A stretch of DNA of 64,000 nt from Capnocytophaga sp. ARDL2. Lineage in GTDB: Bacteria > Bacteroidota > Bacteroidia > Flavobacteriales > Flavobacteriaceae. The position numbers were made by a program, and so were the translations under genes. Under the pieces are notes generated by a model, which saw only the letters and a program-made list of their open reading frames with translations, ran no database searches and was not told the origin of the DNA. Below, one piece after another: positions 18,495-26,845 of the stretch. Numbering within the stretch: position 1 is the stretch's first letter; each line of letters begins with the position of its first letter. The stretch lies in NCBI RefSeq assembly GCF_041530365.1, contig NZ_CP168034.1, positions 2,232,001 through 2,296,000 on the forward strand. The letters run 5' to 3'.

Positions 18495-19511
18495 TTATTT
18501 TCTCAAAATCGCCTGATTAATTTTTTTTATCAACCTTGGTCCTTCATAGATAAACCCTGTATAAATCTGAACCAAATCTGCTCCTGCTTCTAATTTTTCC
18601 AATGCATCTTCGGCTGAATGTATTCCTCCTACTCCAATAATTGAGAATGATTTGTTGCTCTTTTCTGCCAAAAAACGAATAACTTCTGTCGAACGGTTTT
18701 TCAACGGTTTTCCAGACAATCCTCCTACTTCTTTTTTGTTTTCCGAACGCAACCCTTCTCTCGAAATCGTTGTGTTGGTAGCAATTACCCCAGCAATTTT
18801 GGTATCGTTTACAATGTCAATAATATCCAACAATTGACTGTCTGTCAAATCTGGAGCTATTTTCAACAAAATTGGTTTTGCTTTGGGCTTTTCGTTGTTC
18901 AACGATTGCAAGGTTGATAACAACTCTGTCAATGGTTCTTTATCTTGCAATTCACGAAGATTTGGCGTATTTGGCGAACTCACATTTACCACAAAATAAT
19001 CGACATAATCATACAACGCATAGAAACAAATTTTGTAATCTTCCACCGCTTTGTCATTATCCGTTGCTTTGTTTTTACCAATATTTCCACCAATCAACAC
19101 CCCTTGATTTTTCTTCAATCGCTCTACGGCTACCGCTACTCCTTGGTTGTTAAATCCCATGCGATTGATGATTCCGCTGTCTTCTCTCAAACGAAACAAT
19201 CTTTTTTTTGGATTTCCGTCTTGAGGTTTGGGAGTCAGCGTACCGATTTCGATAAAACCAAAACCAAAATTTGACAATTCGTTGAAAATCTTTGCATCTT
19301 TGTCCAATCCTGCTGCCAATCCCACTGGATTTTTAAATTTCAATCCAAACAATTCTCTTTCCAATCGAGGATCATTTACCTGATAAATAGATTTTATGAT
19401 GGATTTTACTCCTGGAATTTTATGGATAAATTTTATCATAGAAAAAGTAAAATGATGCACTTTTTCTGGGTCAAATGAAAATAATATAGGTTGAATGAAT
19501 GATTTGTACAT
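18495..19511 (-). CDS. pyrD: Dihydroorotate dehydrogenase (quinone), class 2
   Basis: The enzyme oxidises dihydroorotate to orotate with FMN and passes electrons to quinone at the inner membrane. The N-terminal amphipathic region ([21 protein letters not shown]) and the class 2 catalytic serine in [14 protein letters not shown] mark it as membrane-associated. The motifs [15 protein letters not shown] and [28 protein letters not shown] are typical. Length is 338 residues, normal for class 2. It appears monocistronic, with a TACTTTTG promoter box upstream. Confidence 0.95.
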   Translation of the reverse strand: MYKSFIQPILFSFDPEKVHHFTFSMIKFIHKIPGVKSIIKSIYQVNDPRLERELFGLKFKNPVGLAAGLDKDAKIFNELSNFGFGFIEIGTLTPKPQDGNPKKRLFRLREDSGIINRMGFNNQGVAVAVERLKKNQGVLIGGNIGKNKATDNDKAVEDYKICFYALYDYVDYFVVNVSSPNTPNLRELQDKEPLTELLSTLQSLNNEKPKAKPILLKIAPDLTDSQLLDIIDIVNDTKIAGVIATNTTISREGLRSENKKEVGGLSGKPLKNRSTEVIRFLAEKSNKSFSIIGVGGIHSAEDALEKLEAGADLVQIYTGFIYEGPRLIKKINQAILRK

Positions 19512-19533
19512 ATAGTGTATTTTTTAACAACTG

Positions 19534-19541
19534 CAAAAGTA
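19534..19541 (-). promoter_or_regulatory. Probable -7 element of pyrD
   Basis: On the minus strand the box reads TACTTTTG, matching TAnnTTTG, 22 bases upstream of the pyrD ATG. A -33 box is not clear. Confidence 0.45.
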
Positions 19542-19610
19542 GTGAAAAATGTTGAATAGACAGACTTCCAACTTATAGTAAAAAATTAAAAAACTCCGCT
19601 AATTATCAAT

Positions 19611-19692
19611 GAACTCATCTTGACTTTTTTTCTCATGCGGATTTCACAGATAATCACAGATTTTTGTGAAATGATTTAAGAAAACTATGAAG
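19611..19692. mobile_element. Fragment of the MITE-like element beside IS copy 1
   Basis: GAACTCATCTTGACTTTTTTT at 19611 onward, then CTCATGCGGAT...AATCACAGATTTTTGTGAAATGAT, matches the complement of the right end of the element at 8418-8650. It runs up to the left end of the IS5-like element at 19695, so it is truncated by it or was its landing site. Confidence 0.6.
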
Positions 19693-20525
19693 TCATCTCG
19701 ACTTTTTTTGTTTAAATTTTCTGAGTCCTAAGACGATAAAAGCAAGGTAATTAAAACCTATCCAATTACTTAGGGCAGTATCAAAACGATTTAAAACCGA
19801 ACGAAAACTGTCCATCTAAGCGTTGCTTCTTTCAATGGCGTAACGCTCTCTGTAGAGTTTTTTATCAAAATAATGTTCCGTTTCAGAGGGTGACTTTTGG
19901 TTTCTTTTGTTTTCAAAAATATTGGCTATGATACCTTCTGAGGCGGTTATTTTCCGAAGATTTTCACTGTCAAAACCTGCATCAAAATTCACAAATAAAC
20001 CCTCTGTGGAGATTTCAGCTTTTTTCAAAACGGATGTAATTTCTTGAAAATGAGTCTCTATATTATACAAGTCGTGATGTTCGCCAGATATAGGCTGAGA
20101 CATTGCTAACATCAAACCTTGCCTGTCGGACAAGAACAAACTATTAGTTGTTTTTGCTTTTTTACGAGATTGATATCCTACTTGTTCGCCTCCTTTTTTT
20201 GCTGGTGTTTGGCTACCGTCAAAGTCGCAACTTGAACAATCTATTTTCGATTTGTTTTTCTTTAAAATTTCTACCCAACAAACCTCCCAAGCACTTTCCT
20301 TGCACCATTTTCGGTAATGCCCAAACACGGTTTATAGCTCGGAACTACCTCTGAAAATAATTGTTCCATTGGTAAAAGTGCCCATTGAATACCTGTTTTC
20401 AATTTGTATAAAATACAGTTAATTATCTCACTAATAGGTGATTTTGGTTTAAACCCTCTTTTTCTTTTAGGTAAATGTAGGATAATTTCTTCTACTATCG
20501 TATCTTTGCCCAGTACTACAAACAA
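19693..20525 (-). pseudogene. IS5-like transposase, frameshift and nonsense
   Basis: Aligned with the intact 277-residue copy, this gene has lost one T near 20330 (CACGGTTTATAG in place of CACGGTTTTATAG). A TAG near 19814-19816 replaces the tryptophan in ERSNAWMD. The reading frame is therefore broken into at least three parts (20271-20525, 19816-20328 and a short tail). The DDE-type residues in CDFDGSQ and NFDAGFD are still readable. It cannot make active transposase, but its ends could be mobilised by the intact copy. Confidence 0.88.
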
Positions 20526-20593
20526 GGTCTTAGGTTTTTATGTTTCACACCACAAAAATCATAATTCCTTGTTTGTTTTCAAAAAGTCAAGAT
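19695..20593 (-). mobile_element. IS5-like insertion sequence, copy 1 (defective)
   Basis: The 899-bp element has terminal inverted repeats ATCTCGACTTTTTTT and AAAAAGTCAAGAT. It is nearly identical to the intact copy at 22541-23440 and lies in the same orientation. Ends are placed at the shared 13-base core and may extend about six bases further. No clear target duplication was found. Confidence 0.85.
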
Positions 20594-21068
20594 AGACTCT
20601 TAGATTCATTGTGTAGAGAGCAAATATTATTAACCACTTAAAAAATAAAAGAAATGGGAATCTCCAAATTTTTAAGAATAACTGTTTATTTTGCTATTGC
20701 ATTAGTAACTTCTATAGTTTTCAGACTGCAACCTTTTGAATTGCCAAAATTCATTTATAGTGATTATGTTTATGGTCTGTTAGGAGGATGTGGTCCATTT
20801 TTAGGGGCAATTACAGTATTAGCACTATTTAAAGACCAAATTAAAAGCGAAATGACACACAAAGGTTTCTTTAATTGGAAAACAATATTATTGCTTTTAA
20901 TTCTTCCATCCTTACTTTTCGGAATAATAGGGAGCACGAGTAAAAGTCATATTGAAGGATTTTTATTGGGGATATATATTGCTATTTATGCTATATTGGA
21001 AGAACGAGGATGGAGAGGATATTTGCAATCCGAGTTTAGCAATACTAAACCCATTGTTAAATATTTTA

Positions 21069-21076
21069 TTGTTTCA
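21069..21076. repeat. 8-bp target duplication, left
   Basis: TTGTTTCA directly precedes the IS982 left end and is repeated at 22056-22063 after the right end. Confidence 0.85.
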
Positions 21077-22055
21077 ACCCGTTGTGCATTTTAAATTATA
21101 CTTGCTTTAATTTTATTTATTTCCTTTTTTAATACAAATTTGTTAATGTATTGAATTAAGGTTAAAGCAGTTATTTTACTGATAATTCGTGTTTTAAAAC
21201 CGTTGAATGATTTAGCATAATTCCTTTTAATCATAAATTGATCACAAAGTTGAGAAAATAGAGTTTCGATTCTTTTTCTCTTCTTTTTGAATAAATAAAA
21301 TTGAGGTTTGTAATCTTTTTGATTTATTCTTTTAGGTGTATCTAACTGAATAGTAGCAGTGTTAAACAAATCTAATTGATATTGTGACGATATATAACCT
21401 CTATCACCAATCAAAACGCAATTTTGAATTTGAGAACTAACATCTTTTAAATAATGAACATCGTGAACAGATGCTGGAGTCATATCTAAACTTTGTACAA
21501 TACCTTCTATTGAACAGATTATGTGTAATTTATATCCAAAATAATGTAACTTCTGACTAGCACAAAAACCATAATCAGGATATGAAAAACTTTCGTCTCT
21601 ACAAATTTTACTTCTCATTGCTCTAGCATTTTCACATATTTTCAAAGGCATACTATCAATTACAAAATAACTCTCCTCTCTATTAAAACACATTGCAAGT
21701 TTTTCCCTAATCTGATTTATATAATAAAAAAGATTTCGTTTTCTTTTGTTATAAACACTTCTTTCTATTTTGTTTTTCAAAGAATTAGGTATTTTTCTAA
21801 AGAGTTGTAATTCACTATCAATACTTAAATATTCTGCTGTTAAATTTAAACTCACCAATTCTAAATCACTCATTTTTGGCTTTCTCCTTTGATAAGGTAA
21901 AAGTTGATGAGGAAAAAAATCTTCTAAAACTTCTAAAATTCTTTCGTATATTTGCTCTAAGTTGTTCATTTTTTATTTGTTTTAGCGAACTAAATATACT
22001 GAATTTCAGTTAAATGAACAACTTTTTTTATTTTATTTCATAATGCACAACAGGT
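21077..22055 (-). mobile_element. Intact IS982-family insertion sequence
   Basis: The 979-bp element has inverted repeats ACCCGTTGTGCATT and AATGCACAACAGGT (one mismatch), encloses one full transposase, and is flanked by the 8-bp duplication TTGTTTCA. Intact ends and duplication suggest a recent insertion. A decayed relative is at 715-1237. Confidence 0.93.
21091..21969 (-). CDS. IS982-family transposase
   Basis: The 292-residue protein is a complete IS982 DDE transposase. Candidate acidic residues lie in YFVIDSMPLKICE, VLIGDRGYIS and KRKRIETLFSQL, in the right order and spacing. The N-terminal part (KMSDLELVSLNLTAEYLSID) is typical of the family. The gene occupies nearly the whole element and should be functional. 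Its promoter is probably within the right end of the element. Confidence 0.93.
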   Translation of the reverse strand: MNNLEQIYERILEVLEDFFPHQLLPYQRRKPKMSDLELVSLNLTAEYLSIDSELQLFRKIPNSLKNKIERSVYNKRKRNLFYYINQIREKLAMCFNREESYFVIDSMPLKICENARAMRSKICRDESFSYPDYGFCASQKLHYFGYKLHIICSIEGIVQSLDMTPASVHDVHYLKDVSSQIQNCVLIGDRGYISSQYQLDLFNTATIQLDTPKRINQKDYKPQFYLFKKKRKRIETLFSQLCDQFMIKRNYAKSFNGFKTRIISKITALTLIQYINKFVLKKEINKIKASII

Positions 22056-22063
22056 TTGTTTCA
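22056..22063. repeat. 8-bp target duplication, right
   Basis: TTGTTTCA, identical to 21069-21076. Removing the element and one copy restores the CPBP reading frame. Confidence 0.85.
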
Positions 22064-22538
22064 ATATTTTGGTATTTATGGCATTTGACCTTTTTGGGAG
22101 GAACTTCTTTACAAAATGAACTAATTATTTTTGGAATTCTGTTTTTAAGTAGTATAGGTATTGGAGTAATTGCGGACAGAACAAAGTCTATTCTTTTTGT
22201 AGCATGTTTTCATATGATTGGTAATATATTAGCATTTTCTTCAAAATTGTCTATTCATTTAGAAAAAAGCACCCGAATTTTGACTGTTGCTATTTCTCTT
22301 GTAGTTTGGCTGATAGTTTTCTTTATAATTAGAAGAAAAAAAGGAGTCATCGTCAACAGCACATTTTCATTAACTAAATGTAAAAAGGATAACATTTAGC
22401 ATATAATTTTTTTTCATTTTCTCACATACATTTTCGCTGTTATCAGCGAAGAGTTTATATTCTACAATAGAAACATCGGTCTTTTGTATCGTAATTTTCT
22501 TAAAAACTAAACGGTTAATTTGTGTTTTTTAGCAGAAC

Positions 22539-23372
22539 TCATCTCGACTTTTTTTGTTTAAATTTTCTGAGTCCTAATACGATAAAAGCAAAGTAATTAA
22601 AACCTATCCAGCTACTTACGGTAGTATCAAAACGATTTAAAACCGAACGAAAACTATCCATCCAAGCGTTGCTTCTTTCAATGGCGTAACGCTCTTTATA
22701 GAGTTTTTTATCGAAATAATGTTCCGTTTCAGAAGCGGATTTTTGGTTTCTTTTGTTTTCACAAATATTGGCTATGATACCTTCTGAAGCGGTTATTTTC
22801 CGAAGATTTTCACTGTCAAAACCTGCATCAAAATTCACAAATAAACCCTCTGTGGAGATTTCAGCCTTTTTCAAAATAGATGTAATTTCTTGAAAATGAG
22901 TCTCTATATTATACAAATCGTGATGTTCGCCAGATATAGGCTGAGACATTGCCAATATCAAACCTTGCCTATCGGATAGGTACAAACTGTTGGTCGTTTT
23001 TGCTTTTTTACGAGCTTGATATCCTACTTGTTCGCCTCCTTTTTTTGCTGGTGTTTGGCTACCGTGAAAGTCGCAACTTGAACAATCTATTTTCGATTTG
23101 TTTTTCTTCAAAATTTCTACCCAACAAACCTCCCAAGCACCTTCCTTGCACCATTTTCGGTAATGCCCAAACACGGTTTTATAGCTCGAAACTACCTCTG
23201 AAAATAATTGTTCCATCGGTAAAAAAGCCCATTGAATACCTGTTTTCAATTTATACAAAATACAGTTAATTATCTCATTAATAGTCGATCTTGGCTTAAA
23301 CCCTCTTTTCCTTTTAGGTAAATGTGGGATAATTTCTTCTACTATCGTAACTTTGTCCAGTACTACAAACAA
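22539..23372 (-). CDS. IS5-family transposase
   Basis: The 277-residue protein has the IS5-type DDE layout: CDFHGSQTPAKKGG, then NFDAGFDSENLRKI, then YKERYAIERSNAWMDSFRSVLNRFDT with the terminal glutamate. An N-terminal DUF4096-like region (PHLPKRKRGFKPRSTINEIINCILYKLKTGIQW) is present. The stop codon falls on the outer bases of the inverted repeat, so the gene uses the whole element. It is the only intact copy here and may act in trans on copy 1 and on the MITE-like element. Confidence 0.9.
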   Translation of the reverse strand: MFVVLDKVTIVEEIIPHLPKRKRGFKPRSTINEIINCILYKLKTGIQWAFLPMEQLFSEVVSSYKTVFGHYRKWCKEGAWEVCWVEILKKNKSKIDCSSCDFHGSQTPAKKGGEQVGYQARKKAKTTNSLYLSDRQGLILAMSQPISGEHHDLYNIETHFQEITSILKKAEISTEGLFVNFDAGFDSENLRKITASEGIIANICENKRNQKSASETEHYFDKKLYKERYAIERSNAWMDSFRSVLNRFDTTVSSWIGFNYFAFIVLGLRKFKQKKSR

Positions 23373-23440
23373 GGTCTTAGGTTTTTATGTTTTCCACCAC
23401 AAAAATCATAATTCCTTGTTTGTTTTCAAAAAGTCAAGAT
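22541..23440 (-). mobile_element. IS5-like insertion sequence, copy 2 (intact)
   Basis: The 900-bp element has ends ATCTCGACTTTTTTT and AAAAAGTCAAGAT, extendable to GAACTCATC... and ...GATAAGTTC as a longer imperfect inverted repeat. It carries a full transposase gene. It is in the same orientation as copy 1, 1.95 kb away. The 141-base stretch before it (22400-22540) holds only a hairpin, TTCGCTG-TTAT-CAGCGAA, at 22433-22450. Confidence 0.9.
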
Positions 23441-23549
23441 AAGTTCAATATATTAATTTAATTCATAAAAGAAAATTTTATGAATATTAAACAGTTTAAA
23501 TTTTTCTTTGTGTTCGTAAAGAGAAGAAAAATTTTGTTTCATTTAAGAT

Positions 23550-23684
23550 ATGCAGACTTGGAAAACCATTTGGGAGCAAGATGCAACACTGAATCGTGCC
23601 TATCAGTACGATTTTGAAGTGTATGGCGAAAAATCACAAAACGGTAGTGAGTCCGAGGTGGAGATTTTTATCAGCGTAAAATAA
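23550..23684 (+). pseudogene. 3' fragment of a GyrI-like effector-binding gene
   Basis: The last 44 codons of a gene nearly identical to the end of the intact gene at 30840-31286 are present, starting at MQTWKTIWEQDATLNRAYQY and ending in EVEIFISVK. Homology begins abruptly about 110 bases beyond the IS5-like element, with nothing upstream that could encode the missing 100 residues. It is a truncated duplicate; an insertion or deletion linked to the IS cluster probably removed the 5' part. Confidence 0.85.
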
Positions 23685-23831
23685 ACACCTACATCACACT
23701 TATTAAATGCCTTTATAGCCAGTGTATCATAAAAAAAACCGCACATATATTGAGAAGGCAAATTTAAATTTGTAAAAAGTACCTCCTCATATAAAATATA
23801 TAAATTGTTTAATTTTTAAAAAGAAGATAGT

Positions 23832-24647
23832 ATGACACACGAAATACAAAACCGAAAGGGAGCAACAAAACTTGAGAATATTCCACAACAAGTGTTGGAA
23901 TTATTAAACGCAGGTAAAATTGTAAGTGTAAATCTGACCGAGTGGCTTGCCGTTAATCACATTACTTTGGTGGCTTCCACATTTTCTGAAATGGGAATTT
24001 CAGATGCATATATTTCTGAAATTCAAAATGTAATAAAAAATCAAAAAAAGCCATCAACGATGAATACCATCAAGTTGATTGGAGCATTTCTTTATGAAAA
24101 ATACGCTCAATCAACGGATTATTTAGCCGTTTTTGAGAAATTATCCACGCATTTGTCTGATTCGGTGCGTTGTTATGCTACCTATTTTATGGCTCTAAAT
24201 ACCGATTTTTCACTCGAAAAAAAACTCGGTTTGTTACAGCCGTTGGTGGCAGACAAACATTTTGGGGTGCGTGAAGTAGTTTGGATGGCACTCAGACCTG
24301 AATTGAGCGAAAATTTGGCATTTTCAATTGATTTTCTATCGGTTTGGGCGGAAAATGAAGATGAAAATATCCGTCGTTTTTGTTCGGAGGCTTTGCGTCC
24401 GCGTGGTGTGTGGTGTTCGCATATCGAGACCTTGAAAAATTCACCTGAATTGGCTTTACCTATTTTGGAAAAATTAAAATCGGATTCGGCTAAATATGTA
24501 CAAGATAGCGTAGGCAATTGGCTGAATGATGCGAGTAAATCTCGTCCCGACTTTGTACAAGAATTGTGTAAGCGTTGGGAAAAAGAAAGCCCTACAAAAT
24601 CAACAGAGTACATCATTAAAAAAGCTCTAAGAACCATTTTAAAGTAG
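23832..24647 (+). CDS. DNA alkylation repair protein (AlkC/AlkD-like HEAT repeats)
   Basis: The 271-residue, all-helical protein resembles the AlkC branch of HEAT-repeat DNA glycosylases. HEAT-like helices run through residues 90-260, and the stretch RRFCSEALRPRGVW followed by LKSDSAKYVQDSVGNWLNDASKSRPDFVQELCKRW is typical of AlkC. These enzymes remove N3-alkylated adenine from DNA without base flipping. It has its own gap upstream and begins the accessory island after the IS cluster. The family call is good; activity is inferred. Confidence 0.82.
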   Translation: MTHEIQNRKGATKLENIPQQVLELLNAGKIVSVNLTEWLAVNHITLVASTFSEMGISDAYISEIQNVIKNQKKPSTMNTIKLIGAFLYEKYAQSTDYLAVFEKLSTHLSDSVRCYATYFMALNTDFSLEKKLGLLQPLVADKHFGVREVVWMALRPELSENLAFSIDFLSVWAENEDENIRRFCSEALRPRGVWCSHIETLKNSPELALPILEKLKSDSAKYVQDSVGNWLNDASKSRPDFVQELCKRWEKESPTKSTEYIIKKALRTILK

Positions 24648-24740
24648 TGAAATACTGTAAGGCTCAAATATTTTTATCCCAACTACGGACGAGACACATT
24701 TCGTCCCTACAATCACCGCAATGGTATATCAAAAAATAAT

Positions 24741-25232
24741 ATGAAAGAAATGGACAAAGACTTACAGCAAATGACCCGAGAGCAACTCATCTTGGAGGTC
24801 GAAAAACTACGCAATGCCATTCGTAAGCACCGTGATTGTAGCGGACACGATTTGTGTTGGTTTCACCCTGATTTATGGAATTTACTACCCGAAAAATATG
24901 AGGTGGATATCTGTGTTCCGCAATGGGATAAGTTTATGCAAGGGTGTATCCAGTACCGAAAATCATTAGACGAACAATTGCCTAATGCCCCCAGAACAAC
25001 GATTGATTTTGAAGAGACTAAAATAATGGAAACAAACAAAATGCCCCACAGCACCGACATAGAAAACATCTTAAAAGAAACCCCCGAGGCATATGCCGTG
25101 TTTCAAAAACTGAGTCCGTCTCACAAAAACGAGTATATCCAATGGATAAATGAAGCCAAAAAGCAAGAAACCAAAGAAAGGCGTTTGGAGAAAATGATAA
25201 TTATGTTACTAAACAAAAAGGAAAACCAATGA
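24741..25232 (+). CDS. Two-domain protein: unknown N-domain plus YdeI/OmdA-like tail
   Basis: Residues 1-95 form a conserved unknown domain (MTREQLILEVEKLRNAIRKH, then SGHDLCWFHPDLWNLLPEK and CIQYRKSLDEQ). Residues 100-163 are a YdeI/OmpD-associated type segment (ENILKETPEAYAVFQKLS..., EAKKQETKERRLEKMI). The tail is a near copy of the separate 68-residue protein at 28768-28974, with an identical DNA run of over 40 bases. That suggests a fusion or duplication. It overlaps the next gene by four bases. Homologues of the second domain are linked to bacteriocin or stress protection; the function here is unknown. Confidence 0.7.
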   Translation: MKEMDKDLQQMTREQLILEVEKLRNAIRKHRDCSGHDLCWFHPDLWNLLPEKYEVDICVPQWDKFMQGCIQYRKSLDEQLPNAPRTTIDFEETKIMETNKMPHSTDIENILKETPEAYAVFQKLSPSHKNEYIQWINEAKKQETKERRLEKMIIMLLNKKENQ

Positions 25233-25753
25233 AAAAACTCATCGTTATTTCGGATTTATGGGGTGTAAAACAATCACAATGGTGGCAATATTACACCGAA
25301 ACCTTATCCAAACATTTTGAGGTTATCTTTTATGACGCTTGTCAGTTAGGGCAGATAGATGTAAGTCAATATACCGAGGTGGCACTGCATCAGCAATTTA
25401 TGGACGGTGGCGTTCTACAATCTGTACAAAACTTAACCCACAAAGAAAAAGAAACCTTCGCCATACTAGGTTTTAGCATAGGTGGCTATATTGCTTGGAG
25501 AGCCTTACACAGCGGATTAAAAGCCCAACATTTGGTAGCCGTATCTTCCACCCGATTGCGGTATGAAACAATACCTCCAAAAGCTCAGCTTCACCTATTT
25601 TATGGTAAAGAAGACCATCATCTGCCCAGTACTGCGTGGTATGATACAATGAAAACATCGCCATACCTGTTTGATGAGGCGTATCACAACTTTTACCAAA
25701 AAGAACATATCGCACAGCAAATCTGTGAGTATATCCAAAATAAGATGCTATAA
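25229..25753 (+). CDS. Small alpha/beta hydrolase
   Basis: The 174-residue protein has the nucleophile elbow G-F-S-I-G-G (serine near residue 84), a likely acid in YGKEDHHLP and a late histidine in AYHNFYQKEH. It begins with a typical first strand (KKLIVISDLWG) and is short for the fold, like the RBBP9/YdeN group. There is no signal peptide. It is coupled by a four-base overlap to the preceding two-domain gene. The substrate is unknown. Confidence 0.8.
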   Translation: MKKLIVISDLWGVKQSQWWQYYTETLSKHFEVIFYDACQLGQIDVSQYTEVALHQQFMDGGVLQSVQNLTHKEKETFAILGFSIGGYIAWRALHSGLKAQHLVAVSSTRLRYETIPPKAQLHLFYGKEDHHLPSTAWYDTMKTSPYLFDEAYHNFYQKEHIAQQICEYIQNKML

Positions 25754-25812
25754 GCCCTGATAATTCAAAGATATAAAAATGAAAATCAATGCCGTATAAT
25801 GTTTAAAAATAT

Positions 25813-25820
25813 TATCTTTG
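25813..25820 (+). promoter_or_regulatory. Probable -7 element of the HU-like gene
   Basis: TATCTTTG matches TAnnTTTG exactly, 61 bases upstream of the HU-like ATG. A -33 TTTG at the right distance is not evident. Confidence 0.4.
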
Positions 25821-25881
25821 TTAGCCATAGGACATACAAGGTATTCCTTAATAAATGTATCATTTCTAAAAATTTTCAATT

Positions 25882-26268
25882 ATGAGCATCAAGTACAAAG
25901 TTATCGAGAAAGGGCAACCGGGCGTTGCCGGAGGCGGAACCAAAAAGTTTTATGCCAATGTAGTAACCGAAGGAGAGCTATCGGTAGATGATTTGGTAAA
26001 GCAAATCGAGAAATTTTCCGCTCTTAGTGAGGCGGACATTCGCGGGGTGATTATCGCTTTGGAAAATGTAATTCAGCAAGGATTAGCCGATAGCAAAATC
26101 ATTCGTTTGGAAAAACTCGGCAGTCTATACCCTACGCTCAGCAGTAATGGAGTAGCTACCGAAAAGGAGTTTACGGCTAACCAGATAAAATCCGTTAGTG
26201 TGAATTATCGCCCAGGTACCCGCATTGTAGAAGCAATGAAAGCAGCAGGTTTCGAGAAGAAAAAATAG
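25882..26268 (+). CDS. HU-like DNA-binding protein (HU-HIG type)
   Basis: The 128-residue protein belongs to the Bacteroidota HU-like family. It starts MSIKYKVIEKGQPGVAGGG and has helices of the dimer interface (SVDDLVKQIEKFSALSEADIRGVIIALENVI). A beta-arm region is followed by NYRPGTRIVEAMKAAGFEKKK. Such proteins bind DNA as dimers and shape the nucleoid; many paralogues occur per genome, often in accessory regions. It is immediately followed by an array of palindromic repeats, which is an intriguing neighbour for a DNA-bending protein. Confidence 0.88.
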   Translation: MSIKYKVIEKGQPGVAGGGTKKFYANVVTEGELSVDDLVKQIEKFSALSEADIRGVIIALENVIQQGLADSKIIRLEKLGSLYPTLSSNGVATEKEFTANQIKSVSVNYRPGTRIVEAMKAAGFEKKK

Positions 26269-26272
26269 TTTT

Positions 26273-26384
26273 CATAAAAACCAGCAGCAGTATTTCTAAA
26301 AACCAAGCGTGGTTTCACCTAAAACCACACTTGGTTTCACTCAAAACCTGCGGTGCTTTTGCCCAAAACCTGCGGTGGTTTTTT
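26273..26384. repeat. Five tandem 22-23-bp palindromic units after the HU-like gene
   Basis: Units start at 26273, 26296, 26319, 26341 and 26363. The inner ones have the form AAAACC-N5/6-GGTTT(T), for example AAAACCTGCGGTGGTTTT; the first is degenerate. Periodicity is 22-23 bp with no spacers. The array begins four bases after the HU-like stop codon and fills most of the 175-base gap before the SMR gene. Confidence 0.8.
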
Positions 26385-26443
26385 CCGTAGAGATAGGAGG
26401 TTTCCTGTCCTTAGATTAAATATATTACCTAAATTTCAAGAAA

Positions 26444-26773
26444 ATGAAATATTTTTATTTAGCATTATCAATTATTCTAGAAGTTACAGGCTCTGCCTTT
26501 TTGAATAAATCGGAAGGGTTTTCTAAACTTGTGCCATCATTGGTTACAATAATAGCTTTTGGAGCGTGTTTTTTCTTCTTTTCTCAATCTCTCAAAGAAA
26601 TTCCTTTGGGAATAGCCTATGCCATTTGGGCAGGTTCAGGATTGGTGCTTACTGCATTGGTTTCAGTATTTATTTTTAAGCAAAGTTTAGATTTGGCAGG
26701 GATTATAGGTATCGCATTTATTTTGGTGGGGGTAATTATTCTGAATGTATTTTCAAAATCATCAGGACATTGA
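26444..26773 (+). CDS. SMR-family small multidrug transporter
   Basis: The 109-residue protein has four transmembrane helices and the SMR pattern. The essential glutamate is E13 in LALSIILEVTGSAFLNKSEGF, and the later GIAYAIWAGSGLVL block is conserved. It should work as an antiparallel dimer exchanging protons for cationic compounds or guanidinium. EmrE-type and SugE/Gdx-type cannot be separated with confidence; W-A-G-S-G-L in helix 3 leans to EmrE. It sits between the palindromic array and an unknown membrane-protein gene. Confidence 0.9.
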   Translation: MKYFYLALSIILEVTGSAFLNKSEGFSKLVPSLVTIIAFGACFFFFSQSLKEIPLGIAYAIWAGSGLVLTALVSVFIFKQSLDLAGIIGIAFILVGVIILNVFSKSSGH

Positions 26774-26845
26774 GTAGAGACAGGAAAACATCGTCTCCAC
26801 ACAAAGAAATCTTGGTAGGAGCAAATCACCATTTATCTAAAACTT

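Larger units (their letters stand above)
20654..22399 (+). pseudogene. CPBP intramembrane protease gene split by IS982
   Basis: Joining 20654-21076 with 22064-22399 restores one frame of 252 residues with about six hydrophobic helices. The first CPBP (CAAX protease/bacteriocin-processing) motif EERGWRGYLQ is in the 5' part. The second, F-x3-H in IFWYLWHLTF, is rebuilt exactly at the insertion point (KYFIV-S joined to IFWYLWH). The family cuts substrates within the membrane and some members give bacteriocin self-immunity. The insertion truncates the protein before its second catalytic motif, so it should be inactive. The whole gene lies between two IS5-like copies. Confidence 0.88.

Noticed and set aside
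20654..21094. Independent 146-residue CPBP protein
   Set aside because: Its last residues are encoded by the IS982 end; it is the 5' part of an interrupted gene.
26273..26384. Possible CRISPR array
   Set aside because: The units follow each other without spacers, are imperfect, and no cas gene is near.
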